Counted from the first letter of the stretch, positions 12,151 to 24,062 are shown. The stretch is DNA of 64,000 nucleotides from Ophiodon elongatus (GCA_016806645.1 JACSYO010000527.1:1109001-1173000); one strand, 5' to 3'. Program-made: numbers and translations. Notes: generated by a model from the letters alone, not told the origin.

Positions 12151-12400
12151 AGCCCACACGGGGCGGACGGGAGGTGGATGGGTCCAACAACCAGCTGCAG
12201 ACCGCTGTTCGTTCCCCGTGTGAGATGAGAAAAATTCAACATTGTCAACGTTTATTTATTTGTACTTCTGTAGTTATTTTAACCCAAAATAACTTATTTT
12301 CCAAAAAGTATTTCTCAGTCTTTTCCGAAACCTAACTTTATTTTTTCCTGTGAAGACGGGAGTTTATTTTGAAAAGATTGTATGTAAGTAACCGCCAACA
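12150..12400 (-). repeat. family B repeat, 3' part
   Basis: Contains CCACACGGGGCGGACGGGAGG, GTTCCCCGTGTGAGATGAG and GACGGGAGTTTATTTTGAAA in the reverse of family order. Confidence 0.55.
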
Positions 12401-13555
12401 TCCCAAGTTTATTACCTCAATAAACTTACAGCTATCCAGAGCAAGAAATAAAAGAGTTTGGAAGATCCTTATAATAACTCAACCTATACACTTATTTTAT
12501 TTTTCATGTCCAAACAACATATAATGTAAATATCCTCTCACTTTGGTGATGAAATGGAACAATTGAATCAGTGAACGCACACATTTGTTCTGTTTGGAAA
12601 CTCCTTTTTATTGGTTCATCTTTAGCCAGGAGGGTAGCAGCAGCCACGCCACACCGAGAGGAACAAACAAACCAAATCAAAAGACAAACAACAACATTGG
12701 TGCTCTTTCATCTCCTCTGACCTGTAAAATAAATACTTCACTCATCAACACCATCCTCGGGATTATTGTTAGCGCTATTGTTGCAACCATTTAAATAAAT
12801 ACCCATGAAGCAATGTCAGCAATGAAACAGAAAGTGTGAAATGCATATTGTTCCATATATAATATATTCATTTTAGATAGATTTCTATATATATTTGTTC
12901 CATATACTCTCCTTAAATTCTTTTACAACATACAAGATGCCAATTTGTACCAAAAGCGATGCTTGCTAAGACACGAGAGGAGAAGTTGAGTGGTTATAGT
13001 GGCAGCCTGCGTACGTACAGCATCAGACGTGAGCTCCGCTTCTGAGGGAGAATTGTCGGAAAACGTTTGGGAACGTTTGGGAAGTCTCGGGATTAAAATA
13101 TCTATATATATGAACGCTTCAGTCGTACATACAGATACACACGGCAGAGGCAGCAGAAGTGAGGTATCGAAGAAACACAAGACGAACGAGTAGAAAGAGT
13201 TTGACCTCGCCAACGGATAGAAACAACTCAAAAAAGTCTTTTAATTTATTGATGTCACATGCAACTAGCCCCCTCATCTGCACCCCTAAAAGTTTTAAAC
13301 TATCATTTTGATTTTGATCATTTTAAAATATAAAAGAAATTCACTTCTTTTTTTTTTTTTTCAATAATAACAATGGATTTATGTGCACGTTATAACGTCA
13401 TTTTAGTAAAACTAAATATCTGAAGAAACAGAAATCAGATAAATGCAGTATGAAGCAATTTTAAGACTGAAAACATAAAAATTTGAATAATTGGAAACAT
13501 GGGAGGATTATGAGGCAATGAGCTCCTGAGACATGAATACGATTTAGTCTCTTAG
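12401..13555. other. no gene recognised; candidate distal spry3 3' UTR
   Basis: Contains a minus-strand AATAAA at about 12607 and a non-repetitive stretch at 12990-13200 that is open on both strands but without a recognisable family. It could be distal 3' UTR of spry3 or plain intergenic DNA. Confidence 0.35.
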
Positions 13556-13559
13556 TAAT

Positions 13560-13960
13560 TGTTTTGGTCTTTTGCAGTTAGTTTTTGTCTGCAGTTGTTT
13601 TTTCCTCTTTTTTGTGCTCGTTTTGCATCTCTGTCGTTTTTATCTCATTGTTGTTTTGTGTCTATTTGTAGTTGTTTTGGTCTTTTTGTTGTTAGTTAAT
13701 GCCTGTGTTTGTTGCCTTCTTCTTCTTGTTTTGTTTCTATTTGTAGTCATTCTGTCTCTTTGTGGTTGCTTTGCTCCTCTTCCTAGTCGTAGGGAATCTC
13801 TCTGTGTCTCCGTGCAACTGTTTTGCATATATTTGGAGTTGTTTTTGGTCTCTTTTTGTTTCCTTGTGTTCATTTTGAGTCTCCTCCTGGTTGGTACGTG
13901 TCTCTCTACGATGAAGGAACTTGGGCCTGTGCCTGGAAGGCTTGTTCAGCAATCCATTCA
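13560..13960. repeat. degenerate ~22-bp minisatellite
   Basis: Same T-rich unit type as at 1225-1750 (TTTTGTGTCTATTTGTAGTTG and similar). It creates a hydrophobic 151-residue open frame that I do not regard as a gene. Confidence 0.6.
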
Positions 13961-14244
13961 TGATTGGAAGTTAATTTACCTCGTGCTCCACAATCCTCTG
14001 CTTGTGCTGCTCTCTGTGTATCTGTAGTACATACAAAACATTGCATACTAAAGAGGTTATGATTGGACAACTGTCACTGTAAATATTTGAGTACTCTGAA
14101 CACGGATGAGACATAATCGTTTAAAACATATGCAACAGTTTCCTCCGTAACGTCGACCAGCTCAGACTCAAAACAATCCAGGTACAAATAAATGTTCCTC
14201 AAGTCATCTCCCCAAGCACCATGTCTGACATCCTGCCAATGAGG

Positions 14245-14246
<2 letters not shown>

Positions 14247-14323
<77 letters not shown>
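14247..14323. repeat. (GT)n microsatellite
   Basis: About 38 uninterrupted GT units. Confidence 0.97.
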
Positions 14324-14325
<2 letters not shown>

Positions 14326-15640
14326 CCCATGTCCACAGTGATGCGGTTGCATTTGAAAACAAAGTTTTCATTTAAAGAGTTTCCTGTTCACATTTTTGTT
14401 TTCAATCACCACAACAATAGAAATGTGTTTTTTTTTTTTCCTCTAATATCAGGCAGAGCAGCTTTTGTGGTTTTCTGCTGCTTCTGAAGCGCCGTTTGTT
14501 CATTCACAGAGCATGCATGCAGGATAGAATGTGCCAGCGTATAACCAAAAAAAAATTGCTCCCATGACGAGCTTACATCAGCATTTTTGAAAAGCTCAGT
14601 TTTCTCCACTTCAACATGGGACACGCGTTGCTCTGCTTTGGGTGGTTGAAAACGCTTACTTCACGAACATGTGGGGAAAAAATCATTCTCAAATTCATCT
14701 GCATCAATGTGGACATCGTGTCAACCGAGGTTTGGTTGCCAATACTTCAAATAATAAGAATATTAAAGTCATAAGTAACGCTAAAAGTGTAGAAAGTTGC
14801 AACATTTAAAAAAAACGAAAAACAGCCATATCATAAATCGAGTGTGTCCTCCAGAGTCGCGAACCTGTCTATCAAAGTGAAACCATTGAGTACAGAAACA
14901 TTTGGGGCAACGTTCACACATCCTGACACATTAAAACTGTCATGCTTAATGTTTTACTTCGTATTTTATGATGAGAAAGAAACCCAAAATGTCTGAATTA
15001 AAAAAATACTTTTCGGTTGCTTTATTGTGACCGATGTTGCGCAATCTGAGAAGAACTGTTTCCTGCAGAAAGAGCAGAGCTCAGCTTTTGTCACTTGATG
15101 CTAAATTATGTTTTTGTTGTCAAAAAGGTTGAAAACCAGACCATAATACTGAGCTAACACAATGTTTACTGTCAGAGTTGCCCCAAAAGTTCCTGAGTTG
15201 ATCACAAGTGGACAGTAAATAAGTAAATGTTCACTATAATGGAAAACAGTCGTCATAACATCAATCTCATAGAAACAAAATAAAGCAGAATAAAAATAGT
15301 TATACAGTTATTAGCCCATATTTACATATAAAAATATAGCAAAGTAACATTTAACAAATCAGGTCAGTGTGTGTGTGTGCATGTGACTGACACACACACA
15401 CGCTTATAAACATGCATACACACACACACGCATACACCTGACGCTGTGTGCGTGTTGTTTTTTTTATCAGCGTTTCCTTCCTAGAAGAGCCATCCACTGT
15501 TGTCTGTGTTTATGTTTGACACTAAATCTGAACCTGAAGTGCAAACACATTTTTTTTCTTGCATGAATGGTCTCCATCTGACATCAACATCCTCTCATAT
15601 CCTCTTTTCTTTCCCTCCATCCAACCTCTTTCCGCTCAGC
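14324..15640. other. no gene recognised
   Basis: AT-rich sequence without a supported exon, apart from a small interrupted GT/CA cluster at 15365-15450. Confidence 0.5.
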
Positions 15641-15641
15641 A

Positions 15642-15643
<2 letters not shown>

Positions 15644-15681
<38 letters not shown>
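15644..15681. repeat. (CT)n microsatellite
   Basis: About 19 CT units in a pyrimidine-rich region. Confidence 0.95.
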
Positions 15682-15683
<2 letters not shown>

Positions 15684-15754
15684 CATCAGCTGTCCATCTG
15701 CCAAACACCACAACTCCACTCATCCTGTCCCCTTCCTCCCTCCCTCCCTCCCAC

Positions 15755-15850
15755 GCTCCATTCTTCTCCGGCCCATTAAGAGCTATCATGAAGCTAATTG
15801 CCTGTTTGATCAGCTCTCCATGGACCAGGAACTGGAGGCTTTTAGCCCTC
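15755..15850. promoter_or_regulatory. candidate conserved noncoding element
   Basis: A complex, non-repetitive island between low-complexity flanks. It contains CCCATTAAGAGC and GAAGCTAATTGCCTG (homeodomain-type TAATTG core) and then TGATCAGCTC. Conservation is inferred from its texture only. Confidence 0.25.
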
Positions 15851-16167
15851 TGAGGAGAGGAGAGACAAACGAGGCGGGAGGGAGATATGGGTGTGTGTTG
15901 TCAGCTGGCTTTCGCTGGTTCGGTTGTAGTTGCATTTCTTTGTTGTTTTTTTTAAAAAACTCCTTATAATTTGTTCTAACTTTTGCACATTACCAAGAGC
16001 AGCTATTGATTTTTATTAGGTCTTAGAGGCTTAGATGCAGGGATGCTAATATAGTTGGGTTTTTTTTATGACTGATAGCCAACCCTCGTTAACCTACCAT
16101 TAACCGTTAACCGACAGGAGTAGTGCGTTTCATGGATGGTAATGTGGTTAAAGTGCCTCGGGGGCTA

Positions 16168-16365
16168 ATCACACCGACACCAGGCGGCAACCTCTGGTTC
16201 GGCCGAGTGAAGTCAATGTGGACAAGTCTTAACACCCGCATTCTCTCTAATGACCACCAGGGGGCGACTCCTCTGGTTGTATAGAAGTCTATGAGAAAAT
16301 GACTCTACTTCTCTCTTGATTTATTACCTCAATAAACATTGTAAACATGAGTTTATGGTCTTGTA
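16168..16365 (+). repeat. family A repeat, 5' half
   Basis: Starts CACCAGGCGGCAACCTCTGG and carries the ACCACCAGGGGGCGACTCC signature. Confidence 0.7.
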
Positions 16366-17843
16366 CGTATTGCTCAGCTTTTATTTTTAAACGTTTTAAT
16401 ATTGTTTTTAACTGATAGCAGTAATCGGACAAAATTCTTATTGTTAGTTAACGGTTACGTTTTGTGACTATGGCCCCAGGATAAAAATGTGGACAGTGAA
16501 CCTTTGTTTAGTTTGAGCAGAAGTAAATTCTCCCAATATAATTTTATTGAGGGAAAATAATTTCTTAGGTTACTGCAGCTCTGTGCAAACATGACTTTTG
16601 CTTTCTTCGCTGTACTGCCAAGCTGCTGTTTTCCCACCGCAAGTCATTCTAGATCAAGGTAGTGACTGACTGCCTGAATGATAGTAAGATGGTCCAGAGG
16701 AAAAAAAAATCGTTTGATTCGAGGATGGGAGGGGGAGAGGAGCGTGGAGGTGGGGGCAGAGAAGGAGGGAGGTTGGCGACAGACTGACTTAGGGAGGAAA
16801 CCCGACCAGACCCTCAGAGCTCCACCGAAGCAGTGCTGCTAAAAATAAGACAAGGGAGGCTTCTTCTGCTGAGAAAACAACATACACACAGCTTCTACAT
16901 ACACAGGTTGTTGTACAGTAGGAGGACACACACACACTCACACACACACACGCTGCCTAGTGACAATGGATGCACCCTCCCTCCGGTTAAATAATCCCCC
17001 ATTCAGCTCTTGGCTGCTGGGGTAAACATCGTCCATCTACCTCACAGTGCTTTTCCTTTACAAATGAGCTTAATAGCATTGAAATTCACTCAGTTCGTAC
17101 AGTGCATGGTCCCTTTTTTTGGTGTCAAACTGTTACAGATGTGTCTTTGTTCTCACTTTTATGCCTTGGTGCTTTTGTTAAAAGACTCCCAGTCTGATAT
17201 GCACCGCGGCACAACGTTTGTTTTTGTTTTTCTTCGTTCATTAATTGTGAACCTTTTGTGGAGTTTTGTGAATGTCATCTTGGTCCTCGATCTCTCATGC
17301 ATCTTCTGATTCTCTCTTCGTAGAGGACAGAAACTGTGTTGGCATAGACCATTTCACATCGCCACGGGCGTCTTTCCTTCCTGATTTGGTCCATCGCCCG
17401 TCTGTGCGTTCTCTCTGCAGAGGGTGGGGAGGAAGGAGGTTCAATAATAAATAAATAGATTTTAACACGTCCAGACTACACCACAGAACGCGGAGAGAGG
17501 TGATTTCTGTCTGGATGTCTTGGTTAAGGTTGAAGGGCAGTCCAGCAAAGCACGACTTCTTCTTCAGCGTGAGTTATTAGGCATGAAGTCTCCAACATGA
17601 ACAGGCACAGTAAAGCTTTGGTCCCTCCTGAGCTGGAGCTGAAGTAAATTCAAGGTACATTAGGTGAACAACACTTCACGGTTGGTTGGTTGGTTGGTTG
17701 GTTGGTTGGCTTGTCGTATGTAGGTGGGTGGGACACATTGGCATTGTCGTCACGATGTCAGCTGTGGCACGGTTGATTGGCGACAGCATTGCTTTGGCGA
17801 CGGCTGAGTGGAAGTGGATTCACCGGGATCCCATCCAGGCCTG
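16366..17843 (-). other. spry3: probable spry3 3' UTR (end not determined)
   Basis: This is the sequence directly downstream of the spry3 stop. Sprouty mRNAs usually have long 3' UTRs. I see no other gene here. It contains a (GGTT)n run at about 17681-17709 and a purine/G-rich block at 16720-16790. Candidate AATAAA signals on the minus strand appear around 16540, 16380 and 16010, and further away near 12607. I cannot choose between them from sequence alone. Confidence 0.4.
17681..17709. repeat. (GGTT)n microsatellite
   Basis: Seven GGTT units, within the presumed spry3 3' UTR. Confidence 0.95.
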
Positions 17844-18734
17844 TCATAAGGGCTTCTCCAGGGCCTTGCTGCGGAGTGAGGGGGGACCAGGGTTAGGGTT
17901 GGAGGCGGAGATCTTGCGGCACACGGTGTTGGTGTTGCTGCACCTGCAGCCGGGGCGCGTGGTGCGGTCGTGGGCACACTGGCACAGGGCAAGGCACAGC
18001 CTGGCAAGGGGGTAGCAGCAGAGGCAGGGCAGGCACAGCGCCAGCAGCCCCATGGTGCTCCAGCGGGCACAGGCGTGGGCTGGACCGCAGGAGCACGGCC
18101 GGTCAGCACAGTTATCCTCGTCATCCTGGGCGGAGCAGTGGTAGAACAGGCCTTTAACGCAGCACAAGCAGGTGCCGTACTCCACGGCGCTTTCGGCGGA
18201 GCACAGACAGCGCTGTCCGCAGGCCCAACAGGAAGGCAGCCGGCGGGGGGCGCAGCACTCTTGGCACTTACAGCGACCACACCGCTCGCAGATGAACAAA
18301 TGAGGGCCCAGCTCAGCCTCATCCTCCGTCAGGCCTTTGCCAAAGGAAGTATCTGGCTTGAGTTCTCCTTTAGGCTGAGAACGGACCACCGAACCGAGGC
18401 CAGAATGAGATGGTGTCAAACCCGCCAGTAGCCGCTGGTCTGAGGTGGCACTGGTCCGAGACATGGAAGAGCTTATGGTACTGGAACGGCTCAGGTGGGA
18501 CAGGTGAGCGTGCTGCTGCTGACTTTGGCTGCGGGGAAGGGCCGAGTGGAAAGAAGGCTGTGGGTAGTGGGGGTATACTCCATGAGCGTAACGGTCGTCA
18601 TGGGCATAAAAAAACCCGGACTGGGATACCGGTTCCAGCGCCACGGGCCTCTCCACATAGTCATTGTTGGCCCGGATGGCACGTATCTGGTCGAGCGACA
18701 GCACCTGCTGGAGGTCCACCCCATCCAGCTCCAT
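17844..18734 (-). CDS. spry3: Sprouty homologue 3 (receptor tyrosine kinase signalling antagonist), single coding exon
   Basis: The 296-residue protein matches the Sprouty family, whose members restrain FGF/EGF/neurotrophin receptor signalling to Ras-MAPK at the plasma membrane. Seen here: an N-terminal NDYVERP motif (Tyr26, the position of the conserved Cbl/SH2-docking tyrosine); a Ser-rich stretch (83-98) followed by SDQRLL; and the Cys-rich Sprouty domain (about 149-273) with HLFICERCGRCKC, LPSCWACGQRCLCSAES, YGTCLCCVKGLFYHC and PGCRCSNTNTVCRKIS. LCCVKGLFYHC and TNTVCRKIS are closest to vertebrate SPRY3 as I know it; human SPRY3 is 288 aa. I chose the ATG at 18734 because it has a strong Kozak context (A at -3, G at +4) and the N-terminus aligns with SPRY3. 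The open frame extends upstream only from a GTG. The coding region is intronless, as is usual for vertebrate Sprouty genes. spry1, spry2 or spry4 are less likely. Confidence 0.92.
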   Translation of the reverse strand: MELDGVDLQQVLSLDQIRAIRANNDYVERPVALEPVSQSGFFYAHDDRYAHGVYPHYPQPSFHSALPRSQSQQQHAHLSHLSRSSTISSSMSRTSATSDQRLLAGLTPSHSGLGSVVRSQPKGELKPDTSFGKGLTEDEAELGPHLFICERCGRCKCQECCAPRRLPSCWACGQRCLCSAESAVEYGTCLCCVKGLFYHCSAQDDEDNCADRPCSCGPAHACARWSTMGLLALCLPCLCCYPLARLCLALCQCAHDRTTRPGCRCSNTNTVCRKISASNPNPGPPSLRSKALEKPL

Positions 18735-18845
18735 CCTGAAGGAATGAGCAGGGTCCGTCCTGGTGAGCCAGGCTGGGTAGCACCAGGGCTGCAGGCCGGG
18801 CTGGGGCAAGGTGCTCCCAACGCTCACGGCACATCAGATAAACCT
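18735..18845 (-). other. spry3: spry3 5' UTR segment and splice acceptor
   Basis: Reading the minus strand, a pyrimidine-rich run ending TTTGCAG lies directly before position 18843. That is a good 3' splice site, with the AG at 18845-18844. The coding exon would therefore carry 109 nt of 5' UTR (18843-18735). At least one noncoding exon must lie further right, as in other Sprouty genes. The UTR contains an out-of-frame ATG at 18834. Confidence 0.75.
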
Positions 18846-19550
18846 GCAAACACACAGGGAAAGAAAGGAAATTTAACTTTCAATGATTCAAAGTTGGCCT
18901 TAAATAAAGATAAATGCATGTTTTATTCCAATTATTGCAACTAATACAACTAGGCTTGTTGCTGTAAACTATGTCTATATTCCTCCCCCTATTATTTTAA
19001 TATAAGTACACCCTTTAATTCAGTAATTTAGCTTATAATGTATTGTACAGCCAAAAAGAAACCCTTGCAAACCCAAATAGTAATTCCCTCAGATAGAATC
19101 CAGACCTAGCACTCTACCATGTTTGCCACAAAGTTTTAATGAACAGAATTATTTTATAATTTATTAATATTTTAGTTTTATTTTAGTCTCAAATCTCTAA
19201 ATTTACATCTTTAAATTAATTATTTTGTCTGACGAACTGTCCTGAAAAACATTGATAATTAATTAACAACAACATGAAACTTGAAGTGGACCCAGAGAAT
19301 GTTTGGCAGACAGGAGCACAGAAAGTAGCTCTTAACTATAAAATCGAGGACAATTAGGTCCAGAAGTTAAAATGTTCATGAGCACATAACCACTGAGCCA
19401 AAGAACGAGTGAGAGTCGCTGCTCAGCGAGCCAAAGTAGCACAAAGACCAACCCAGTAGCACAAAGTCTTTCCTAACAAAGTAACGTGAGCACAAAGGCT
19501 ATCCCAGTAGCACAAAATAAATACATTCAAACAGAGTTGCTTATTTATTG
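18846..19550. other. spry3: spry3 upstream intron sequence
   Basis: AT-rich DNA just upstream of the spry3 acceptor. No exon is recognised. A degenerate CCAGTAGCACAAAG unit recurs three to four times at about 19430-19520. Confidence 0.5.
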
Positions 19551-19565
19551 TTATATTACAAAAAA

Positions 19566-20350
19566 GGAGAGCTTGTAGCGAACATAACAAATGTAGCCAA
19601 CATCAGGGACGTAGTGAACATAACAAATGTAGCAAACATAACGAACGTAGCCAACATTAGTAACGTAGCGAACATAGCAAATGTAGCGAATATAACAAAT
19701 GTAGAGAGCATAACAAATGTAGCGAACATAACAAATGTAGAGAACATCAGGGACGTAGTGAACATAACAAACGTAGTGAACATAACGAACGTAGCGAACA
19801 TAACAAATGTAGCCAACATCAGGGACGTAGTGAACATAACAAACGTAGCAAACATAACGAACGTAGCCAACATTAGTAACGTAGCGAACATAGCAAATGT
19901 AGCGAATATAACAAATGTAGCAAACATAACAAATGTAGCGAACATAACAAATGTAGCGAACATAACAAATGTAGCGAACATAACAAATGTAGAGAACATA
20001 ACAAATGTAACGAACATAACAAATGTAGCGAACATAACAAATGTAGAGAACATAACAAATGTAGAGAACATAACAAATGTAGCGAACATAACAAATGTAG
20101 AGAACATAACAAATGTAGAGAACATAACAAATGTAGAGAACATAACAAATGTAGCGAACATAACTAACATAACGAACGTAGTGAACATAACGAACGTAGT
20201 GAACATAACAAATGTAGCGAATGTAGCAAACATTAGGAACATAGTGAACATAACAAACGTAGTGAACATAACAAATGTAGCGACTGTAGCAAACATTAGG
20301 ACCGTAGTGAACATAACGAATGTAGCAAACGTAGTGAACATAAAGGACGT
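19566..20350. repeat. 18-bp minisatellite with higher-order structure
   Basis: About 43 copies of an 18-bp unit close to ATAACAAATGTAGCGAAC. Variant blocks recur at offsets of 144 and 216 bp (the CATCAGGGAC variant at 19601, 19745 and 19817). The period is a multiple of three and the unit lacks stops in several frames, so the array is open for 260-306 codons in one plus and two minus frames. I regard these frames as artefacts. Confidence 0.95.
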
Positions 20351-20735
20351 AGCGAACTCGCCCCAGCTGTTTTACAGAGCGTTCCTGTTGGTGGTGCAAA
20401 CGCAAACAGAAAAAAAGCCCTTGAATGGGCATTTCATCTCAGGGAGTCCCCATAACTGTTTGGTCTGAAAATGCCTAATGTGAAGTGAATTTTTAGAGGG
20501 GGCACCACATTAAATACAGCAAATAAGGTAGCCTATTACTCTCCAAATATTTAAGCAGCACTTGATCAAGGACACATTTTGGCAGCACAGCCTCCAAACA
20601 ACCATCAGCCATGTCATCATGACCGCTGAGGTTCTACACTGCTCAGACCAACGCTATTATTAGCCTGCCAGAGCCAGAGAGATACGACCATCGGGTCCAC
20701 ACTGTAATTTAGCATCTGTTGAACACAGCTGCTGC
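20351..20735. other. no gene recognised
   Basis: No domain or repeat family is evident. Confidence 0.4.
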
Positions 20736-20910
20736 TGCCACGGAGGAAACCCACCTGCAGAGCCTGGCAGCGTCGCCAAGCAAAGCAGTTAGAGAGGCCA
20801 TAAAGGAACTGTAAAGGCGCAGGTTTAATTTTGAAATAAATGTTTGTAAATCAACAGACATGTTTCCTGTTGAAGGGTTTACAAGCTTTACGAGGTCGTT
20901 CAAGTATATG
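20736..20910. promoter_or_regulatory. candidate conserved noncoding element
   Basis: A high-complexity island with GTCGCCAAGCAAAGCAGTTA, GGCCATAAAGGAACTG and TTTAATTTTGAAATAAATG. It lies about 2 kb upstream of the spry3 coding exon, probably in its first intron. Its role is inferred. Confidence 0.25.
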
Positions 20911-21764
20911 GATCGGCCCCATTCAGGAAAATCTCATTAAGAAGGTGCCTTATTTTAGAAAACCAGAGATCAAATATAAAGTGCACTGAGTTTTGGTTTG
21001 TGGGTTCAACCAAGCAGCAGCTGCGGCTGAATGCTGAAGACAGTACGGAGATGGTTTAGGACGTGGTTTCATTAATGGCTACCAATAGCTGCATTTAAAG
21101 AAGGAAAAATCAGCCCTGGACTATTTGCTGGTGAACTTTTTCTTTTTTTTCTTGAAAAGTGTGTGGATTATCGGGAGTGACATTGTTTCTGGAAAGATTG
21201 ATTTTGAGAATCACTAATAAATCTCCAGTTGAAATATCAGATATCTAAAATCCTTGGTGCATGAAACCAAAAGTATCTGCATGGTTACACTGCTAAAGCT
21301 AATAAAATATAGACATTTGTTAATTATTTCTCTCTTTTTGGCTGAGCTAAGTAGCTATGGTATCATTAAGCTAAATAACAAACTATACCTGATGTTCAGG
21401 AATATTCAATATAGTAGTGCATTGTGTACACATTGTAATGCAGGGTAAGACTGCCACTAAATGCTTGAAAGTTAAATCCAAATTTGCTTATGACTGCAGT
21501 AAATGCATGAGCAAAGTAAATTCAATAAAAGGTCCGAGTCTAGTTGAAAGTGCAGCTGATTTGATTCCCTGCTCAGACGTCAGATGAGCCCTGAATGAAA
21601 AGTGTCATGTCTGCTGCTCACTTTGGAAGGAAAATGTGTGTTTCTTTGTATTTGTGTGTGTGATAAAGACAGTAGAAAACCCTCCCCGACCAGCATGCAC
21701 AAATACTGTACACACAAACATACATGCTGAGCTTTTTACATACACAAAGAAACTGCAGTCTTGC

Positions 21765-21905
21765 CAAGTGGCCGAGGGGGAGAGATAGCTGGCTTGCTCC
21801 TCACATGGTGCCAGTCCTCTCGAAGAGTAATGAGGCCAAATGGAAATGCATTAAAAGCAGCTCAGATCATGAGATTAGATGGAGGAGGGAGTTAAGAGGA
21901 AGCAG
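21765..21905. promoter_or_regulatory. candidate conserved noncoding element
   Basis: Non-repetitive sequence including GAGTAATGAGGCCAAATGG, AAATGCATTAAAAGCAGC (POU/homeodomain-like) and CAGATCATGAGATTAGATG. Confidence 0.25.
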
Positions 21906-22651
21906 CAGCAAATAACTATCTCAGGCCACGTCCACATGAATACAGATGCATTCATAATACACTGTTAATGTATCGAAGAAGACTTTCTGTCCACATTGAT
22001 GTTTCTCAGATCGTTTTCTTGGGGTTCACATCTACACTGACCCGCCAGAAGAACTGAAGAGCAGCACTTAAATGTCTTCGTCTTCTTCTTTGCTTTTTAA
22101 GCCCCCCTAATACCCACGAACATCTGGGTTATGTCTTCAGTGGGAAAGGTTACAATCGGCATTCTTTCCCAGGACAAATGACTCTGCAGTAGTCACGAAT
22201 ATTTATCGGCTCCGGCTCCGATTAGCAGTGATGGAAACATAGCACGCTAATTTTCCATTTTTCGGTGTAATGCTATGTGACGCCTGTTGAAGTGAATATG
22301 TAAGAAATACAGTTTTTGTTTTTTTTTATCTATTAACATCCAAGACATACAATTAATATTCTCTCCTCAAAGCCACAGGACTACACTGACAGAAATAGTC
22401 ATTATAACTCACTGATTGTGGTAAAACACACTTCATTCAATCTTGACAGACACACAATTAGGGGGTTCTTGTCCAAGATTTTTTGTAACTTTCCGAAACC
22501 CACAATCGGACATTTAAACCCACCTCAACCAGCAGAAAACCTAAAAACACTTTTGCCTCAGGTCGGACGACAATTTGTACAAACTAGTTTCCTTCGACTA
22601 TAACTCGACTTTTAGACAATTTTTGCTTCTCTGCCTAATCTTAGCATCTTT

Positions 22652-23060
22652 AAAGGGACAGTGTGTTGGATTTGGTGCCATCTAGTGGTGAATACCCCTC
22701 CACTCACTCCTCTTCTTTCAAGACCGCGTTAAAGTTAGCCAACCAGTGCAAAACCGTGGTAACGACATTCGCCTCACTCAGAGGTCATCCATACCATAAT
22801 AACATTACTTTAGGAGCAACGGAAGGCAGACTGAGGTGGCGATGCCACGGTTTTACACTCTGCGGCTCACGTTACTACAATTTCACAAGCGTGCAGAGAA
22901 CTACGGTGGCCTTCAGGTAGAGTCAAAACTTTAAAGTCTGTCTCGAGAGTCCGTGTTTGGCTACTGTGGAAACATGGCGGTGCAACATGGCGGACTCATT
23001 GAATACAACTCCTTAAGTAGATATGAAGGGCTCATTGTAGAGTAGCGAAAACACAACGAT
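22652..23060 (+). mobile_element. non-autonomous DNA transposon-like repeat
   Basis: Starts GGGACAGTGTGTTGGATTTG followed by CATCTAGTGGTGAA. It continues through GGCTACTGTGGAAACATGGC and GATATGAAGGGCTCATTG to AACACAACGATTCTC. I recognise this as a recurring teleost element; the family name is not determined. Confidence 0.55.
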
Positions 23061-23900
23061 TCTCTGTCTGTCCACACAATGTCCAGCCCAATGTCTTCTT
23101 GCCCCTATGCATGCTGGGACATCACATCAGAAGCAGCAACAAAAACAAAGGTTTACAGAAGGGATGGGTTATATTGTTCATATCAGGGCTGCATCTAATG
23201 TGTATTTCCATTATGTACTATTCAATACATGTGAAATTAATTGATTAATAATCAAAACATTGTGGAAACATTTAGAATTTCCCAGAGGACAAGGTTTTTT
23301 TTTTTTAAAAAAGGTTAACGTTTCAAAATTGATGCAATTGTTAATTGTCTTTTGATTAATCTCTTTCATTCTAATTGATGCCTAAAATAAATGGTCCACT
23401 GGTATTTCACATCAAACTCTTCACACACGTAAATTAAGATCAACAACCATTTATAAAGAGAAAATGCTAAGAATCAGTTGTTTGAAATGTATCATATTGT
23501 CATTAAACAACTTTATTAAAGGCAGATTAATAATCACCTATTAATGCCCTGTTATTTACAGCCAAAGAGTTAAATACAGAGAGTGACCTCGGGAAAATGT
23601 AGCGAGAAAGCAATAAGAGCGGAGCTAACAGAAGGGATGGGGGACGTGGATGAAACCCAAGAATGGCAATCCATCACTGGGAGGGGGGGATTAGCAAACC
23701 GGACTGTTAAAAAACAAAATAAAACAAAAACAAAACCGCTTCCTGTCCTCCAGGCTTTCAATGGGAGTCTTTTGCACATAAAGGTGCTCTTCCCTCCATC
23801 GTCTCTCCGTATCTATCACTCAGTCCCCCTCCTTCCAGAGGTCCAGCCATAAAGAAGCAGATAAGAAGGCTCAGGTTGGTGAGATGAGGATGCATTTTAA
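23061..23900. other. no gene recognised
   Basis: AT-rich DNA with homopolymer runs (poly-T at about 23297-23306). Short open frames match nothing known to me. Confidence 0.45.
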
Positions 23901-24062
23901 AATTAGTCCTAGGAGAGAGGAGAGGGTCCTGGTGACTAATCTCATCAGGCAGAGCGGTGGCCGCGGCTCACTCATACTCTGCCGGCCTATCGGCCCATCT
24001 AATTGTTAAAAAGAAGAGGCCTGCCGTCCATTTCCATGACCTCATATTTACTTACTGGTTGA
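23901..24062. promoter_or_regulatory. candidate conserved noncoding element
   Basis: A complex island with GACTAATCTCATCAGGCAG, CGGCCCATCTAATTGTTAAA and CATTTCCATGACCTCATATT. It lies between AT-rich flanks, about 5 kb upstream of the spry3 coding exon. Confidence 0.3.

Noticed and set aside
13572..14027. 151-codon hydrophobic plus-strand frame resembling a membrane protein
   Set aside because: It is translated from the T-rich ~22-bp minisatellite; the hydrophobicity follows from base composition.
17750..18431. Open frames of 190 and 153 codons overlapping spry3 in other frames
   Set aside because: They are shadows of the GC-rich spry3 coding sequence. Only the frame with the conserved Cys pattern is real.
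19548..20468. 306-codon open frame of NITNVAN-type repeats (plus strand), with 293- and 261-codon frames on the minus strand
   Set aside because: It is explained by an 18-bp minisatellite whose period keeps several frames open at once. There is no start context, domain or splice support.
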